64,000 nt of DNA from Salvia splendens (taxonomy: Eukaryota; Streptophyta; Magnoliopsida; Lamiales; Lamiaceae), in assembly GCF_004379255.2 (NCBI RefSeq), contig NC_056053.1:22936188-23000187 (forward strand), read 5' to 3'. This document shows, in pieces, positions 12,774 through 23,800 of this stretch. The translations under genes were made by a program, and so were the position numbers. The notes under the pieces are model-generated. The model searched no databases, was not told the DNA's origin, and saw only the letters and a list, made by a program, of their open reading frames with translations. Each line of letters opens with the position of its first letter. The stretch's first letter is position 1.

Positions 12774-13030
12774 CTGAAGGAAGAACTCAGCTTGTGCCGA
12801 ATTTACACGGGACCCTATTGCCAGAGGGCGTATGGTAGGCGACGACGCACCACCACCGCAATAGTACTAATGAGGCTGCAGTGATAACAACTGATCACAA
12901 TCAGCAGACTTCAGCTGTGGAAAATGGACTCAATTCGGATATGGAAATCGAATTTGAACCGTTAGATGATTCGGAAATTCGCATGTTGCTTGACTTGTTT
13001 GACATATCAAATTCTGCAATTCTGCTATAA
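12774..13030 (+). pseudogene. last-exon fragment of a NAC transcription factor
   Basis: After an acceptor (gatgcacag) the frame reads QLKEELSLCRIYTGPYCQRA, matching NAC subdomain E (LxxELSLCRVY...CLRAFDRR). A frameshift around 12840-12850 is needed to follow the C-terminal tail, which then reads through an acidic LDDSEIRMLLDLFD to TAA at 13028-13030. Subdomains A-D are absent. It is broken and probably a relict of a moved gene. Confidence 0.6.
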
Positions 13031-13954
13031 TAAGCTACTCCACTTAATTAGTAACAACAAATTAGTTGGTTGGGGATTGTTGTACTTAATTAAGTGTTTG
13101 TTTGTATTATCATTTGATCATCAAGTTTCATGCCTTCGTTTGTGAGGATTGTTTAGAGTGCGGTTTCTGATCAACTGTTGGATTAATGATGTTTGGATTC
13201 TCTTTTGATCATGTTTTTATTAGTGAGGATTGTTTGGAGTGGATATATGTTAGTAAATTGTGTTTAGTGTCAAATTAGTTATAAATGAATAAACAAGAAA
13301 AAATGTTTTGCCAGAAAGGACTTGAAATTTCATACTACTAGCTAGTTTATTTTTGTGTCCAACTCTATATCTACCATTCTTTAAAATTTGTTTGCTTTAG
13401 ATAAAATTTTCCACTTATTGTCAAGAAAAATATGATACATTATTAGATACGTATAGCTTATTTTTGTAATTATTTTCCATCAGAATCGTATGAGTGGTCC
13501 GACACTGAGTGGGGTGCTTGTTGTGGATGAGAGGCCAAATTGATGGGGAAAAATTTAGAAATTGAAAACTATTTTTGTAATAACAAATTTAGAAATTTAA
13601 ATTATGTCATTTTGAAGTATAATTAGTATAATTTTTTATTATTTATTTTTTGAAAATTAAAATAAATAAAATTGTTAATAATTAAAAATTATAAATTAAA
13701 ATTAAGTGGTGGTATAAGTAGAGACATGAGGTTGTAGAAAATGCGGTTTCACACAAAATTTGAGAATAATCTTTTAACAGTTGATTTTACTCTTCTTCTT
13801 TTTTGTTTGTTTGAGAACAGGTAACTCATGAAAAAAGCCAATTGTTAATAAATGAGATTTTATGTAGTGTTGTTCATTTTAGGAAAAAGTTTCATTTTTA
13901 ATAAGACAACGCAAAAAGAAAAATATTTCAGTTTAAATGGGATAAAAGGAAGTA
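13031..13954. other. AT-rich spacer
   Basis: No gene recognised. It may include old NAC 3' sequence. The right edge is the TA before a Stowaway end. Confidence 0.4.
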
Positions 13955-14218
13955 CTCCTTCTGTCCCATAAAAAATTGAGCATATTTAGTTATGTCAAAA
14001 GTTTTAAGAGCATCCACGTCCATGCTCTTGCCAACGAGCACGGGTGTGGGCCCGGGCCCACTTTTACTCCCTGCTCTTAGGCAAGAGCACAACACCCACA
14101 TCCGTGCTCTTCCGCAAGGACAAGCTCAAGGGTCTCACTATTCTATTATTCAATTTAAATAAAAACATTTTCACAATATTAAAATTCATTAAAAATAACC
14201 GAAATAATATTACAAATT

Positions 14219-14355
14219 ACAAAAAAATTAAAAATTACATAATTAGAATCCTAAAAAATAAAAAGTACATAATTAAAATCCTAAAATTTAAAAAGTACAT
14301 AATTAAACGTCTAAAAATTAAAAATTACATAATTAAATTCATAAAATTAAAAAAA
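14219..14355. repeat. ~29-30 bp AT-rich tandem repeats inside the Harbinger left end
   Basis: Repeated phrase of the form aaaattacataattaaaatcct, about four imperfect units, just past the transposase stop codon. The same unit repeats about five times at 34297-34450 in the ORF1-only element. Confidence 0.7.
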
Positions 14356-14359
14356 CCCA

Positions 14360-15645
14360 CTACTCGTGGTTGAATTTCACCCAAATGTGTTTGATTAGGT
14401 CTTCTTGTAGCTCAACGTGGGTTCGGGTATCGCGCATTTTGTGCCTTGTTTCGATCCTCTCACCCACCATCGTATGCACACCTCGGCGTGGGGGAGACCT
14501 CGCGGTTGAGCTTCCGGCTTCATCCTCGTCGTAAAAGCTAGCCGCCCTCGGTCCTTCGTCGGCTATAATCATGTTGTGCAAGATAATGCACGTGTACATG
14601 ACGTCGACGATATTTTTCACGTACCACAGCCGAGACGGGGCCTTCACAATGTTGAATCGTGCTTGAAGGACCCCAAAAGCTCTTTCGACGTCTTTCCGAG
14701 CGGACTCTTGATGCTGCGCAAAAAGAACCCGTCTCGGGTCTTGCGGGTTGCTGAGGGTCTTCACGAAAGTTGACCACCTTGGGTAGATACCATCGGCGAG
14801 ATAGTAACCCATGTGGTATGCATTTCCGTTAATGGTGAAGTCGACCGCCGGTGCTACACCATTCAACACATCATTGAAGAGTGGTGAAGAATAGAGCACG
14901 TTCAAGTCGTTGTTGGATCCGGCAACACTGAAATATGCATGCCAAATCCATAGGCGGTAGTCGGCGACCGCTTCAAGGATAAGTGTTGGGCCGTCGCCTT
15001 TGTGGCCGCTTAAGTGTTGCCCCCTCCAAGCAGTCGGACAATTCTTCCACCTCCAATGTATGCAGTCAATGCTGCCAAGCATACCGGGAAAACCATGGAC
15101 TGTTTCGTGAAGACGAAGCAACCGTTGGCAATCATCGGTGGTGGGTGCCTGAAGGAATTCATCCCCGAAAGCTGAACGAACGCCCTCGCAAAAATTTTTA
15201 AGGTAAAGGGTTCCAGTGGACTCACCGACATGCAAATACTCGTCGAAGAGGTCAGCCGTTTGTCCAGTAGCAAGTTGTCAGATGGCACACGTACACTTCT
15301 GCAACGCTGAGAGACTTTGCCGACCGGCTGCGTCTGTACTTGTTTGAAAGTATTCAACACGGGCGGATAATGTGTTGACAATACGCATAAACAAACGTTT
15401 TGACATGCGAAAACGACGCCGAAAGTAATATTCCGGAAACCGCGTCTGGTCTGAAAAATAGTCGGCAATGAGCCTTTCGTTGGCTCCCTCACGGTCACGA
15501 TGGTGTAGCGGCGAGTTGATCTAGTTGGTTGAGGAGGAGTGACGGGGGTATTCGATGCGACATAGGCTTCATAGGCGACACGATGTTGTTCATAATATTC
15601 TTGTTCTTCGCGCCCCGCTTCCGCAATGAGATGGGTGAAATCCAT
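14360..15645 (-). pseudogene. PIF/Harbinger DDE transposase, nearly intact
   Basis: Read from MDFTHLIAEAGREEQEYYEQ at 15645 to the stop at 14360, about 428 residues. The DDE nuclease residues are in place: GSIDCIHWRW (first D), GSNNDLNVL (second D) and ARKDVERAFGVLQARF (E). Two lesions are visible by comparison with the copy at 31885-32680: a 1-base deletion near 15503 (TACATCCATCG became TACACCATCG) and a TGA at 15278-15280 where the other copy has CGA, a CpG-type change. The last 291 residues are one open frame. The family cuts and pastes TIR-flanked DNA and normally needs a Myb-like partner. Confidence 0.82.
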
Positions 15646-15955
15646 TTGAGGGTTGAAGTGAGAGATGAAGATGTAGATAAGTTGTACGAAAAAATATGAA
15701 TGTGAGATGGATGAGAGATGATTTGATGTGAAAAATGGATGATGAATGTGTGTATTTATAGATGATTTTGGGGATAAAAAAATAAAAAAAATACAGAAAA
15801 ACTGTCAAAAAACGGCCATTTTTTTGGGATTGTGAAAATATATTTTTTTTATTTTTTTGTATTATTTTCAATTTTTTTAAAAAAATTTGAATTTCCAACG
15901 GAAATGCTGTTGGCCAATCAGAACGCGCCACGTCAGCTGCTCGCTGGCACGGACG

Positions 15956-15973
15956 TGCTCGATGCATCGAGCA
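15956..15973. repeat. 18-bp perfect palindrome TGCTCGATGCATCGAGCA, subterminal in Harbinger elements
   Basis: The same palindrome also lies at 18730-18747, 19865-19882, 32975-32992 and 35507-35524, always ~80-110 bp inside the right end or its remnant and preceded by ctggcacggacg or ttggcacggacg. It is shared by transposase-only and ORF1-only elements, so a transposase or Myb-partner binding site is a reasonable inference. Confidence 0.8.
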
Positions 15974-16323
15974 GCGCCGCTCCGGCGGCAAGAGCGCAGC
16001 GGCGGACAGCGGTGTCGTGCCGCTGGCACGGACGGACGGACAACATTGTGCTCTCCGCTGTGGATGCTCTAAGAAATGTAAAGAAAAGTGAGTAGAATAA
16101 GTTAGTTTAATATAAGTCCCATTTATATATATACGGTAGTTTTATAATAAAATGTGAGTGAAATAAGTTGGTGGAATGTGAGACCTACTTACCATTTATG
16201 GTAAAAGTGAAATATGACTCTTATTGTGGGACGGACTGAAATGACAAAATATGACATTGTTATTGTGGGACGGAGGGAGTACATTTTAATTAATAAGTAT
16301 TAAGACAAAATTAAGGAAAAACA

Positions 16324-16503
16324 ATAAGAGTGTGTTTGGGATCATGGAATTGGAGCTATGGAATCAAAATTCCAATTCCATTGTTTATAACACAAAATTG
16401 TATAGAATTAGAATTGAATTTTAATTGTAAAATTTTCAATTCCATGATTTTAATTCTATGGTTCAACAAAAGAATTCAAATTCCAACATTTTCAATTCCA
16501 CGG
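16324..16503. mobile_element. MITE rich in GGAATTG/CAATTCC phrases
   Basis: An AT-rich sequence with internal inverted GGAATTGGA/TCCAATTCC motifs starting gtgtgtttggga. It recurs around 33345-34076, where a hAT element splits it, and a scrap borders block A near 7876. Superfamily not determined. Confidence 0.5.
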
Positions 16504-17662
16504 AGCATCCACATCCGTGCTCTTGCCAACGAGCACAGATGTGGGTCCGGTCCCACTTTTACTCTCTGCTCTTAGGCAATAACAAAACACCCACATCCGT
16601 GCTCTTCCGCAAGGACAAGCTCAAGGGTCCCACCATTCTATTATTCACTTTAAATACAAATATTTCCACAAAATTAAAATCCATTAAAAATACCCGGAAT
16701 AATATTACAAATTACAAAAAAATTAAAAATTACATAATTAAACACATAAAAAATAAAAATTACCCCCTTGGATGACTATTCTTCCGGCTCTACCCACAAT
16801 GTTCTTTGGAGACCCCGTATCATCACCACAGGCGATCGAAGTTGCTCGAGGGTCATAGTTGACCTATCGGCCAAATTGAGTTAGGCCAAATCCCCCACAA
16901 CGAGTTGGTGGGGGGTTGAGGTGGCACATAGGGAGCGAGAGCGGGGGCGGATGGAGTCGCGACCCGACGTCGATTGGCCGCCGCCTTCTTCCTTCCTTGC
17001 GGCCGGCGTTGGGAACTGCTCGGGCCGGCGTCGGGGCTACCCAAGTTAGCTCCGGCAAGTTGGCTAGCCACATCCTCGGAGCCGGCGTCGGATAGGGATA
17101 CCGACCTCGACCGTTTGGAGGAAGAACTAGACGAGGATGATACGCCTCCCCTATACTTTAGATGTGTCCGCGTCTACTGCCAAATATTGAGGTACTTGAA
17201 TGGCTTGTAGTTCATGGATTGGTAGGTCGCCAAGGCGGAACTGATGATGTCAAGCTCGCTCCGGCCGCTCCCCGCCGACCGCTCTTCCTGGAGTTAATAC
17301 CCCTGGAACTTTTGGATTTCTTCGTTGGCTCTGTATATGGCATTGCGCACCATACTCTCGTTGCGCTCGATTGTTCCATCCGGCCGGTTTTGATTGTACC
17401 GGCGACAGATGCGCCACCAATAATGGTCACCGGATTGGTTCGTGCCAACCTCCGGATCTTCGGAGATTACCAAGTATGCTTTGAATAATTGCTCCATCTC
17501 CCCCGGAGTGTACATGGTGCGGACACCACGGGTAGGAAGAGGAGGAGTTTGAGAGGGGCCGCTCCCTCCCGCTCTAGGTACGGGTGGTTCGGATGTCCAC
17601 TCGTATTGCCCTTCAGGGGCATCTTGGTCGTCGATCGGGTAAGGTTCGGGTGTCCACCCGTA
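16504..17662. mobile_element. PIF/Harbinger element carrying only ORF1, 5' part
   Basis: The left end GAGCATCCACATCCGTGCTC and the following ~150 bp match the transposase-only element, but the coding part is the Myb-like ORF1 on the minus strand. The right end is lost where it meets the sequence starting tattagggtcaaatt at 17662. No TAA is found on the left (the flank is CCACG), so the junction is rearranged. Confidence 0.7.
16776..17640 (-). pseudogene. Harbinger ORF1, Myb/SANT-like (NAM-associated C-terminal) protein
   Basis: Minus-strand similarity runs from DDQDAPEGQYEW through YTPGEMEQLFKAYLVISEDP, GDHYWWRICRRYNQNRP, NESMVRNAIYRANEEIQKFQ, a serine-rich segment, SLWGIWP and finally GLQRTLWVEPEE before TAG at 16776-16778. 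The W-rich blocks match the trihelix-like Myb domain of plant Harbinger ORF1 proteins. Frameshifts break it in at least two places (near 17285 and in the SLWG region). ORF1 proteins guide the transposase to TIRs in Ping/Pong-like elements. This copy looks dead. Confidence 0.65.
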
Positions 17663-17692
17663 TTAGGGTCAAATTAGTTAAACGGGTCAGAA

Positions 17693-18836
17693 TCTATCTC
17701 CTCTCTTCGCGACTGCCATTTTCTCTGTAGATTCGCCTCCTCCATCTCCGTTCAAATGATTCATCAGGTAATTATTCCCATCTAAATTCAGATTTATCAC
17801 CACCTTCTTATGTTATGGTGTGTATCTTGGTGTTTCTGCTTTTGAATTTGCGAAATTGTATAATTAAATCTCCTTTTTTTAAATCTGCCAATTTTTTTTT
17901 TCAGATCTCGATTGTTAGCTACGGTTGATTGTGTTGAATTGGGCTTTATCTTAGCCGACGTTTTTTGGCTTTTGGGTTTCTATCTAGGGGTTTTCGGTTG
18001 AACTGCTGACTGTTTATACTTTTGCTTGCAATTATTTTCCTGATTTCTTGGCAATGTCTGTATACAAACCTATACTTCGGATGCGCCCGCGTCTCCTGCC
18101 AAATATTGAGGTACTTGAACGGCTTGTAGTTCATGGATTGGTAGGTCGCCAAGGCGGAACTAATGATGTCAAGCTCGCTCCGGCCGCTCCCCGCCGACCG
18201 CTCTTCCTGGAGGTAATACCCTTGGAACTTTTGGATTTCTTCGTTGGCTCAGTATATGGCATTGCGCACCATACTCTCGTTGCGCTCGATTGTTCCATCC
18301 GGCCGGTTTTGATTGTACCGGCGACATATGCGCCACCAATAATGGTCACCAGATTGGTTCGTGCCAACCTCCGGATCTTCGGAGATTGATAAATACGCTT
18401 TGAATAATTGCTCCATCTCCCCCGGAGTGTACGGGGTGCGGACACCATGAGTAGGAAGAGGAGGAGTTTGAGAGGGGTCGCTCTCTCTCGCTCTAGGTAC
18501 GGGTGTCCACCCGTATTGCCCTTCGGGGGCATCTTGATCGTCGATCGGGTAAGGTCGGTAGCAACCCGGAACTTGCGAACCTTGGTTTGAGGAGGGGCCG
18601 AATATTCCGTTTCCGGACTAGGAAATGGTTGTTAACCGAACCAATCGGGATTCCAACCGTGGGAGCCGGAGGGGTGATCGCCGTTGGCCAATGGACGGCT
18701 GACACGTGGGCTGATCGTTGGCACGGACGTGCTCGATGCATCGAGCAGCGACGTGCCAGCGACAAGAGCGCAGCGACGAGCAGCGGGTGCCGCGCCGCTG
18801 GCATAGACGGATGATTTTCTCCGAATTCACTCTGCA
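17693..18836. repeat. 1144-bp composite tandem unit, copy 1
   Basis: It consists of host-type DNA (17693-18058: a leader, ATGATTCATCAG, an intron-like stretch with a T-rich acceptor) fused at cctat to the 5' half of Harbinger ORF1 (18070-18540) and the element's right subterminal part. The same host stretch without the fusion is at 35614-36000 and runs on to 36379. The next unit repeats it. Confidence 0.8.
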
Positions 18837-19978
18837 TCTATCTCCTCTCTTCGCGACTGCCATTTTCTCTGTAGATTCGCCTCCTCCATCTCCGTTCAAA
18901 TGATTCATCAGGTAATTATTCCCATCAAAAATTCAGATTTATCACCATCTTCTTATGTTATGGTGTGTATCTTGGTGTTTCTGCTTTTGAATTTGCGAAA
19001 TTGTATAATTAAATCTCCTTTTTTTAAATCTGCCAATTTTTTTTTTCAGATCTCGATTGTTAGCTACGGTTGATTGTGTTGAATTGGCCTTTATCTTAGC
19101 CGACGTTTTTTGGCTTTTGGGTTTCTATCTGGGGGTTTTCGGTTGAACTGCTGACTGTTTATACTTTTGCTTGCAATTATTTTCCTGATTTCTTGGCAAT
19201 GTCTGTATACAAACCTATACTTCGGATGCGCCCGCGTCTCCTGCCAAATATTGAGGTAATTGAATGGATTGTAGTTCATGGATTGATAGGTCGCCAAGGC
19301 GGAACTGATGATGTCAAGCTCGCTCCGGCCGCTCCCCGCCGACCGCTCTTCCTGCAGGTAATACCCCTGGAACTTTTGGATTTCTTCGTTGGCTCAGTAT
19401 ATGGCATTGCGCACCATACTCTCGTTGCGCTCGATTGTTCCATCCAGCCGGTTTTGATTGTACCGGCGACACATGCGCCACCAATAATGGTCACCAGATT
19501 GGTTCGTGCCAACCTTCGGATCTTCGGAGATTGACAAGTACGCTTTGAATAATTCCCCGGAGTGTACGGGGTGCGGACACCACGAGTAGGAAGAGGAGGA
19601 GTTTGAGAGGGGCCGCTCTCTCTCGCTCTAGGTACGGGTGTCCACCCGTATTGCCCTTCGGGGGCATCTTGGTCGTCGATCGGGTAAGGTCGGTAGCAAC
19701 CCGGAACTTGCGAACCTTGGTTTGAGGAGGAGCTGAAAATTCTGTTTCTGGACTAGGAAATGGTTGTGAACCGAACCAATTGAGGTTCCAACCGTGGGAG
19801 CCGGAGGGGTGATCGCCGTTGGCCAATGGACGGCTGACACGTGGGCTGCTCGTTGGCACGGACGTGCTCGATGCATCGAGCAGCGACGTGCCAGCGACAA
19901 GAGCGCAGCGGCGAGCAGCGAGTGTTGCGCCGCTGGCATAGACGGACGGACGGCTGCGCTCAACCGCGGTGGGTGCTC
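18837..19978. repeat. 1144-bp composite tandem unit, copy 2
   Basis: It repeats copy 1 in the same order, but ends with a Harbinger-like terminus GTGGGTGCTC at 19978 (one mismatch to the TIR). Small differences, such as a 10-base deletion near 19552 relative to copy 1, show separate drift. Confidence 0.8.
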
Positions 19979-20017
19979 TTTTTAAAACACGCGGATCTAT
20001 TAGGGTCAAATTAGTTA

Positions 20018-20277
20018 CATCTGCTAATCCGAAACTGCTAGCTCCACTCGCGCGCTATCACTCATTGGCTTTCCTTTCACTAAGTTCCGAATTCTATACT
20101 GCTTGCTCACCTGGAAGATTTAATAAATGACCGGAAGAAGTTATCTAGTGCTCCATAATACTTTTAATGGCTCCATACTGTAGATCCGATCAACAAAAAG
20201 TGAAGGTAATTAGAAAAGTATGGTCTTGAATCCAGCTCATTTCACTTCACATGCGTGATATGTTTATGAATTGTTTG
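20018..20277. repeat. left part of repeat block B
   Basis: Matches 36380-36519 plus 37324-37440 in block C. It ends at GTTTG, the target site of the copia element, and resumes at 25567. Confidence 0.8.
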
Positions 20278-20876
20278 TGTTAGGATTGGCACACACAAGG
20301 CTTTCACACACTCAATAAGATCACACACACACTCACTGTTGTATGAGATCACACAATGCAGAAAACACACACACTCACACTTTGAGTATTGAAGATGATA
20401 ATCTTGGAGAGAAAACTGGAAAACTCTTTATTGATTAAACTCTACTCTAAACTACATACACGGTGAGCTATTTAAAGCTCTATAATCAAGTAGCAACTGC
20501 TACTAACTAACTACAAGAAGAATCAAGAAAGCAAGAAGAATAACCGCTACATCTCAGCTAACTAACTGCTGCTCCAACGGCTAGTTCGGCTAGGTTGCTT
20601 CTACCTTCTCGGTTCAAGACCGAACTCCTTCCTCGGCTCAATACCGAACTCCTTCTCGGCTTACAACCGAACTCTTCCTTCTCGGCTCATTCCAGCTCAA
20701 CGCCGAGCTTCCATACCGAGCTTCCATACCGAGCTTCCTTACCGCTGAGCTTACCGACTTCTGCCTTCTTCTTCTTCTCGGCTAGTTCCAGGCTAGTTCC
20801 AGCTCGGTAAGCCGAGCTTACCGAACTCCTTTCTAGCCGAGCTTCTTCCAACTGAAATGTGCACTCCATTATTACA
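20278..20876 (-). repeat. copia LTR (3' LTR)
   Basis: 599 bp. It differs from the other LTR by one missing 13-bp accgagcttccat-type unit and a few substitutions (for example AAATGTGCAC against AAATGAGCAC). Confidence 0.93.
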
Positions 20877-23800
20877 ATTCTCCACCTGAGGGCTCATCTC
20901 AGTTCTTGCACAAACATTGATCAATTTCTTGCAATGATCAAACTTGTCTCTACCTAGAGACTTTGTTAGCATGTCAGCCGGATTGTGCAAGGTGTTAATC
21001 TTAATCACCTTCACTCTCCCCTTTTCAATCTCATCTCTAATGAAATGCAACTTTATGTCTATGTGCTTGCTCCTTTCATGAAAACCCGGATGTTTAGCCA
21101 AGCACATAGCTGAGCTGCTGTCACAATGAATCACCATTGTCTTTTGGTCAAAACCAAAATCAGAAATCACTCCCTGAATCCAAAAACTCTCCTGTACAGC
21201 TGCAGTGAGAGCTATATACTCTGATTCTGTTGTTGAGAGAGCAACAACACTTTGCAACCCTGACTTCCAGCTGATTACAGTTCCAAACATGGTGAAAAGA
21301 TAACCTGTTTGGGACTTTCTGTTGTCCAGGTTTGCAGCATAGTCTGCATCACAATAGCCCTGCACAACCTCCTCAGATTCACCTTCCCAGCCATTGAACA
21401 CAATCCCCCAGTCCTTAGTTGACTTCATGTACCTCAATATCCACTTAAGAGCATTCCAATGCTCCTTCCCCGGGTCTGCCATGTATCTGCTAGTCACTGA
21501 GATAGCATGAGCCAAATCTGGTCTTGTACAAATCATAGTGTACATAACACTTCCAACCACACTAGCATAAGGGATAGCCTTCATCTCATCAGCCTCTTGC
21601 TTAGTTTTAGGGGCTTGTTCCTTTGATAGCTTAAAACTCTGGGACAGAGGAGTTGATGCAGCTTTTGCATTTTCCATTTTGAATCTCTGCAAAACTTTCT
21701 CAATATAGTCAGTTTGCAGCATCCACAGCTTCTTGCAGCCTCTATCTCTCTGAATATGTATGCCTAGGATCTTCCTTGACTCTCCTAGATCCTTCATTTC
21801 AAAGCTTGACTTCAGATCTTGTTTAACTTTCTGAATTTCTGTCATAGAAGGCCCTGCAAGTAGCATATCATCCACATAGAGTAATAGGTAGGCAACGGGA
21901 GTCCTGCCTGCCTTCTTGATGTAGATGCAATCATCATATTCTGACTTGGAGAAGCCAATCTTCTTCATCTGTGCATCAAACTTCTTATTCCACTGTCTAG
22001 GACTTTGCTTAAGTCCATAAAGACTTTTCTGTAACAGGCACACCTTGCCTTCTTCTCCAATCTTCACATAGCCCTCTGGCTGTTCCATGAAGATAGTTTC
22101 CTCTAGATCTCCATTGAGGAAGGCTGTCTTCACATCAAGCTGTTGTAGCTCCCAGTCAAGCTGATTCACCACAGCCAATAGAATCCTAATCGAAGTGTGC
22201 TTCACAACAGGTGCAAACACTTCATTGAAATCGATTCCCTCCTGCTGTGTAAAGCCTCTAGCCACCAGCCTTGCCTTGAACCTGATTCTGTCTTTATCAG
22301 TGGTTTCTACCTTCTTTTTAAACAACCACTTGCAACTGATCAGCTTCCTCTCCTTTCCATCTGTATTCAGCTTGGATTTGTCCACCAAAATCCATGTTTT
22401 GTTCTTGAGTAAAGACTCTATTTCCTCATTCATGGCTTCAATCCATCTTTCTCTATCTTTACTCTGCATAGCTTCTTTATATGTGAGTGGATCTGCACCA
22501 TCAATACCTTCAGCTGCACACAGAGCATAATACACAACATCAGAGAACTTTGTTGGGGGCCTTGTTTCTCTTCTAACTCTGTCCCTTGCAAGCTGATAGT
22601 CTCTGATTGAGTCTGATATAGACTCACCAGCCTGGTTGCCCTGAGTTGGAGCCTCTTCTTTATCTGAATCAGACTCACTCCCTGAGTCAATAACTCCACC
22701 TGCTCCTAGACCAACCCCCACAGGCTCCACCTTGAAGAAATCACCCTCATCTTCATTGGAGTCCGGCTTATCTTTTAGGAATGGCATCTGATCCTCCAAG
22801 AACACCACATCCCTACTCACCAAGACCTTCTGCTTACCGGGCTCAATACACCAGAGCCTATACCCCTTAACACCTCTCTGATACCCCAGCAAGATACATT
22901 TCAGAGCCCTAGCTTCAAGCTTACTTTGCCTAGCATGAGCATAGGCCGCACACCCAAACACCTTGTATTTTGAGTAGTCACTATGAGCTCCATACCACAT
23001 GTAATCAGGAGTTTCAGATTTCAGGGCAGTAGATGGGCATTTATTGATGAGATAGGCTGCTGTATACACAGCCTCACCCCAGAATCTGCTGCTCAAACCA
23101 GACCCAAGAAGTAGGCACCTCACCCTCTCTAGGATTGTCCTATTCATCCTTTCCACAACACCATTTTGCTGAGGATTACCAGGAACAGTCCGGTGCCTCT
23201 TCATACCCTTCTCTTTACAAAACAGATCAAACTCAGCAGACAAGAACTCTAGGCCATTGTCTGTCCTTAAGCATTTAACACTTCTACCCTTCTCTAGCTC
23301 AACCTCCTTACACCATATCTTGAACTTTGTGAGTGTTTCAGATTTTTCTTTAAGAATATATACCCACAACTTTCTTGTATAGTCATCAATGATAGCTAGA
23401 TAATATTTTCCTCCACCAATTGAACACACCGGTGAAGGCCCCCAAAGATCACTATGTATGTAGTCTAAAGGGGCTGTAGAAGAGTGAATACCTGTAGGAT
23501 AGGGTGCCTTCTTAGCCTTTCCAAGTATACATTGCTCACAGGGGTCCATCTTGTTGAAATCTCCAGAGATCAGACCCTTCTTGATGAGTTCTTTCAAGCT
23601 TCCTTCGGCTGGGTGGCCCAATCTCTTGTGCCATAGCATTATGGAATCATCTGACACTGCATTGCTTTCTCCATCAACAGCCTTAGCCTTCAGATAATAG
23701 AGAATATGCTCTCTGTCAGCCTCCATCATCACTGCATCTCCAGATTTCACAAACAATTTTCCTTGACTCATCAATATGGTGAACCCTTTCTGTTCCAGCA

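Larger units (their letters stand above)
14008..16069. mobile_element. PIF/Harbinger element carrying only the transposase gene
   Basis: The terminal inverted repeats begin GAGCATCCAC at 14008 and end GTGGATGCTC at 16069, and TAA flanks both ends (14005-14007 and 16070-16072), the 3-bp duplication typical of PIF/Harbinger. The 2062-bp element encodes one minus-strand transposase and no Myb-like ORF1. AT-rich tandem repeats lie inside the left end and an 18-bp palindrome inside the right end. Its ends match those of the ORF1-only elements at 16504 and 34081. Confidence 0.85.
13955..16279. mobile_element. Stowaway MITE split by a Harbinger insertion
   Basis: The left end CTCCTTCTGTCCC (13955) and the right end GGGACGGAGGGAG (16279) are inverted and flanked by TA. 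Removing 14008-16069 leaves a MITE of roughly 260 bp. The same right half follows the Harbinger copy at 33089-33298. Confidence 0.75.

Noticed and set aside
17212..19534. Repeated plus-strand frames of about 110 codons (17162, 18048, 19193, 34858)
   Set aside because: Antisense of the Harbinger ORF1; the meaningful Myb-like reading is on the minus strand.
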